This document shows positions 60,124 through 64,000 of a stretch of 64,000 nt of DNA, piece by piece. This DNA is from Balaenoptera acutorostrata (lineage: Eukaryota; Chordata; Mammalia; Artiodactyla; Balaenopteridae): contig NC_080081.1 in the NCBI RefSeq assembly GCF_949987535.1, forward strand, positions 38,170,428 through 38,234,427. The letters are read 5' to 3'. How positions within the stretch are numbered: position 1 is the stretch's first letter; every line of letters begins with the position of its first letter. The notes under the pieces were generated by a model that was not told the origin of the DNA, did no database searches, and saw only the letters and a program-made list of their open reading frames with translations. A program made the translations under genes and the position numbers.

Positions 60124-62865
60124 GCTTTTACAAGGTACAAAATATTCAGGGGGCAACAAAATAATTTGTATTGGCCTTTCCAGTCCAATCAAGCCATTCT
60201 TCTTTGAAGAGGAGTGACTATCCAGGAATATACATTTCAGTGTGGAATGTGGTATAATTTTGAAGTATCAGCTCAGCTAGCCAAATAGACATTTTTGAAG
60301 TACCAGTCTGGATAGTGTCACATCCCCTACATGTGGTCAGTCAAACCACTGGTTTATTGCTTATTTTAAATTTTCAAATTAAATATTAGAGAAAGTCAAA
60401 GAACCCAAAAGATAGGCTCAACCAATAACCTGATTTGGGCACCATGCAATACATCCAAGACTCAACCAATAACCTGATTTGGGAACCATGCAATACATTC
60501 CAAATTTTCTAGTTTCCTGACTCAGAGTTTTTGCTTTTGAAATTGCTTGATTGCTCTGGAGACAGCTATGGTTTTATTTTCTTTACCTACCTCAATATCT
60601 TAAAACTATTTATATTGGTGATTCTATTTAATTTTTTTTAAAAGTCAAATCCAAATATTCCTATAGACATTGGCTTGTAGGGAAATTTCACAACACTTGT
60701 GTTTCATGATTTATATTTGCAAATCCAATTAATGCTAATTATGTTTTTAAAGTACATCTCCTTACATTCTGCCTTTGTTACCAAGCATTTAATGAAAACT
60801 TCAAAAAACATATTTGTTTTCAACTACTTTAACCACCAAAAAAAGTGAACAAAATGAACACATACAAAATTTTGATGAGCAACACATCAAAATGAAATAA
60901 ATTCATTAAAGATAATAATTTAGGCAGTTTGCATATGGCCTAAGCTTTTTGGATCCTAAAGTTAATTTTATAATAAAACGACCAACCTACTGCTGATATC
61001 AGTTCCTTAGCTGATCCATTTATTCTGGAATTGATTATATGACACATTATGACAGAGGTAAGTACTCCTCAGTGCATAACTGTGCTCATTAAACCAAATG
61101 ATAACTCCATAAAAACAGTATTTGGGGCCATATATGTGAGATTTTACAGACACATAATAGTTCTTCTCATACTATGATTTGGAAAGAAAATGCATTCATC
61201 CTTTGAAAACTTAAACTGCTGGAGAAAAGTATTAGCAAGATTAATTCAAATGGTAGATAGTCCACCCAAGGCTGTCTTTTGTCTTTCCTTTTATAACAAC
61301 ATTTAAATCTTGGTGTGAGAGAAATCAAACTGAGACCCAGGGAGCACAAAGAAGATGATTCTAGGTTTGAAGATGTTGTAAGCTGACATTTTCTTCTGTT
61401 AGATTTTAATCACTCTATTTCAGTCATGTATCAGTCCTCAAAAAGTAACGTGATATCATTAGTCAAATGATAAAGTCCATTGTTTTTTTATTCCAAAATA
61501 GTCAAGGATCAAATAGTCCAAAGGAAAAAAAAAATTTTTATAGGTTACAAGGAAAGTCATGGGAAAATATCTGAAAGTTTGAACAAATGGATTCTAAATT
61601 GAAATAAATAGGTATTTGGCAAATGATGTTTTAAATCATTGTGAAAGAGGTAATAAGTTGAGCTTAAAAGGTTTATACAAAAACAGTAGAAGTGATACAT
61701 CTGCCCCAGCTCCTCTTTTTAATAGGATTCTGGGGAAAAGAAGAGATAAATGTATGGTAAATACACAATTTATGACTGGAAATTTCCAGTCTTTTAAAAA
61801 TGTATATATTAGATGTTTGAAAGAAATTTTAACACATTACTGGCTATTTCTTGAACTGTCCCCTCCAAACTTGTTTTTTTAGTCAGAAAACATGACCTAC
61901 AGTCTCATACTATTACACAAAACTGGGATGTATTCTAAAGAGTATTTCATTCAAGATGATAATATCAGGTGACTTTACAATAGTCATTCTAATTATGTCC
62001 CATATTAACTTTTGCAATTAACTGAGGCAACTTTTTTTAGATTTTTGAATTTTACCTATAGTGATCCTATATACTTTATTTTTCTATAGAAAGAATAACT
62101 GCCACCTAATTTCCAGAATCTCTGATCTGACCTAGTTCCCATCTATGTGTCTTCAATAGAATGGATAATGAATTTCTTTTCAAATAGTGTTAAATTGGAT
62201 TAAAGAAGACAATTTAGGTGATGCAAACAAATTCATTTAACACTTGATGAAGTGGACAGTGTCCTTTAGTAGAACTGCAACATGGGACAGAAGGCAGGAA
62301 GATTTACAGGATAAAGAATAGAAAACAAGAGAGATAAATAGAAAATACCTGATTGTCTGGGGCCACAGAGTCAAACTTGCTTCTGGTGAGAAGGAACAAA
62401 GAAATAAATACAGAGCCCAGAGATGGCTCAGTGTCTGGGGATTGGCTGACTGAATGAATATGTTGCATTTCTGTCCAAGAGGAGTATTTACATGGACATG
62501 AAAGTCATCTAAGCTTCAGTTTGCTGATGTGACACTCTGGGCAGGAGCTGCCATATCGTGGGCCTAGAAACTTATTTCAACAATAGATAGCTATAAGTTA
62601 CAGGACTAGTTAAAATGTGAATTATCATAACTGTGACTTTGGACAATATTTGTTACATTTGGCATATACATTATCCCATGCTAAAAAATAATGCGAATTT
62701 TGATTTTATACATCCTCTTAAATAGAAGTTTAATATCAAACTGTTAACCAGTTATTTATGGGCAATGGGTTCTATATGTATGTAGTAGTTAATAGAACAG
62801 ATTAGCCATTTGGACTGAATACAATGTAATGTAGAGTTAAGCTCTGAATGACATGGCCTTAAGTT
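60124..62865. other. Spacer, unassigned
   Basis: No gene supported; a 44-bp tandem duplication is listed at 60417-60504. The open frames 61616-61882 and 61167-61349 show no domain. Confidence 0.5.
60417..60504. repeat. 44-bp tandem duplication
   Basis: The unit starting ctcaaccaataacctgattt is repeated once, with few differences (gggcacc versus gggaacc, acatcc versus acattcc). It is recent enough to be nearly identical. Confidence 0.93.
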
Positions 62866-63085
62866 GTGTGAGTCCACTTATATGTGGATTTTTTAAAAAT
62901 AAATACTACAAATGTGTGGGTCCACTTATATGTGGATTTTTAAAATAAATACTACAGTAGTAAACAATCCTTGGTTGGTTGAGTCCACAGATTTGGAACC
63001 GTTGATGCAAAGTGCAGATTGTAGTTATATGTGGATTTTTGACTGGGCAGGGGTTGACACCCACTTCATGTTCAAGGGTCAACTG
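62866..63085 (-). mobile_element. Tigger/pogo-like DNA transposon end, with internal duplication
   Basis: 'ttcaagggtcaactg' followed by TA at 63071-63087 looks like the terminal inverted repeat of Tigger-type (Tc1/mariner, pogo) elements, whose other strand reads cagttgacccttgaac. 'gtccacttatatgtggattt' and 'tatgtggatttttgactggg' are typical inner blocks. The 48-bp stretch around 'gtccacttatatgtggattt' occurs twice (62866-62913 and 62914-62955). The opposite end is missing. Family name from memory. Confidence 0.65.
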
Positions 63086-63143
63086 TAGAAGCATCCTCAT
63101 TTTTGCCCTTGATATTTTCCAAAATGAGCACATGAACACATGT

Positions 63144-63144
<1 letters not shown>

Positions 63145-63178
<34 letters not shown>
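63145..63178. repeat. (CA)17 microsatellite
   Basis: An uninterrupted run of 17 CA units. Open frames on both strands here are microsatellite artefacts. Confidence 0.97.
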
Positions 63179-63179
<1 letters not shown>

Positions 63180-64000
63180 TTTTATTTGTTGGGGAAATAC
63201 AGTTAAAACCAAAATCTTCTCCCAACTCAGAAAACCTCTCTGTAAAGGTAGTAGAGAAAAAGAACAGTTTTATTTTTTAATAAGCATTACACCAGAATGT
63301 GCCGTACATCACAGGCAATACCCTAAAAGATTGCAAATGTGAAAAGAAATCTCATCTCTTTAGAGCCAAGCAGATAAGGCCTGTAACATACATATCCTCA
63401 GGGTAAACAATAACTAACCTTCATGGAACAGGACTTGACAGGACCACCAGTCACACACAGTTTATTGTAGACTCCCTTGTTAATTGGGTGACCACTGTGA
63501 TTTTGTTCAACATTTCCCACCCTGCCATCCTAGCTTCTCCCATGAAATATATGTGAAGGAGGTTCTAAATATTAAATTACTTGGTAAGTAAAATAAAAGC
63601 AGGTCTACAGGCTCTAACTAGCTTTTGTTTCTTGCTTTTCATGATTTTATCTCAGTTTACAACTCAACCATGGTAGGACATTAAGGATCTAGCAAACTTT
63701 GATATCACAGGGTCTAAATCTCTATCCACAGGGCTAAAATACATCCATTGTGCTAGATTTTAATTATACTCTTCCTCAGTATTCACTTCCTTCCTATCTT
63801 TCAAACTCCATAAACTCCTCCTGTACTACCTCTGATAACTTTACAACTAACAACAGGTGTTATGTAACTATTTCCTATAATATTCCATTTTGCCTACCAG
63901 GGCAAGCCTATTGATCTGATTCTAAATCTCAGGAAAGTAAAATGGAAAGTACCTTGATCAAATTCAAAGTTAACTAGTTACATGGCTGATAATAGTTTCA
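63179..64000. other. Spacer to the window end, unassigned
   Basis: No coding or repeat family I can assign. Confidence 0.5.

Noticed and set aside
61616..61882. 88-codon open frame
   Set aside because: Single isolated frame in AT-rich DNA without domain, promoter or flanking exon signals.
62906..63342. Frames with (CV)n or (TH)n repeats
   Set aside because: Artefacts of the CA microsatellite.
1..64000. CRISPR array, operons, prophage, toxin-antitoxin or other prokaryotic systems
   Set aside because: No regularly spaced repeats with unique spacers and no prokaryotic gene organisation; all dispersed repeats are mammalian retroposons.

Overview
The window reads as non-coding nuclear DNA of a mammal, almost certainly a cetacean (whale or dolphin). 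I found no host protein-coding exon, rRNA, functional tRNA gene, CRISPR array or bacterial-style operon. The lineage call rests on two repeat classes. The first is tRNA-derived SINEs of the cetartiodactyl CHR family: the head reads cttccctggtggcgcagtgg, the B box ggttcgagccc, and tails are (AATC)n, (AAAT)n or A-rich. The second is long L1 retrotransposons with cetartiodactyl-type untranslated regions. The younger SINE subtype carrying 'gcggctgggcccgtgagcc' is what I associate with whales. Family names come from memory of consensus sequences, not from a search.

Layout. 1-1729: 3' end of an L1 (+). 3095-6635: an old, broken L1 (+) with a SINE and a compound microsatellite inside it. 6719-7705: a 5'-inverted (twin-primed) L1. 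8276-9793: a 5'-truncated L1 (-). 9794-16562: mostly unrecognised AT-rich sequence with MIR relics, an antisense SINE with a long GAAA tail, and an LTR relic. 16563-19350: an old antisense L1. 19351-28065: mostly unrecognised sequence with MIR and MLT1-like LTR relics and an unnamed ancient repeat. 28066-42034: a three-level nest. An old antisense L1 (D) is split by a full-length sense L1 (B), and each L1 carries its own SINE. 42035-46811: a SINE, a MIR relic and unassigned sequence. 46823-54230: a second near full-length L1 (C), whose ORF2 is interrupted by a polyadenylated retro-inserted sequence of unknown parent, itself carrying a SINE. 54529-55210: a short L1. 55646-56000: an antisense SINE. 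59204-60110: another twin-primed L1. 62866-63085: a Tigger-like DNA-transposon end, next to a CA microsatellite.

All L1 copies look inactive, with nonsense codons, frameshifts, deletions or insertions in ORF1 and ORF2. The best preserved part is the endonuclease region of element C (48714-49466, 250 codons with the expected catalytic residues). The value of the window is its insertion stratigraphy: most insertions have visible target-site duplications (TSDs), so their order can be read from the sequence. I saw no convincing new biological system. The most unusual items are the retro-inserted sequence of unknown origin at 51994-53470, the D/B/SINE nest, two independent twin-priming junctions, and two L1 lineages with different untranslated regions.
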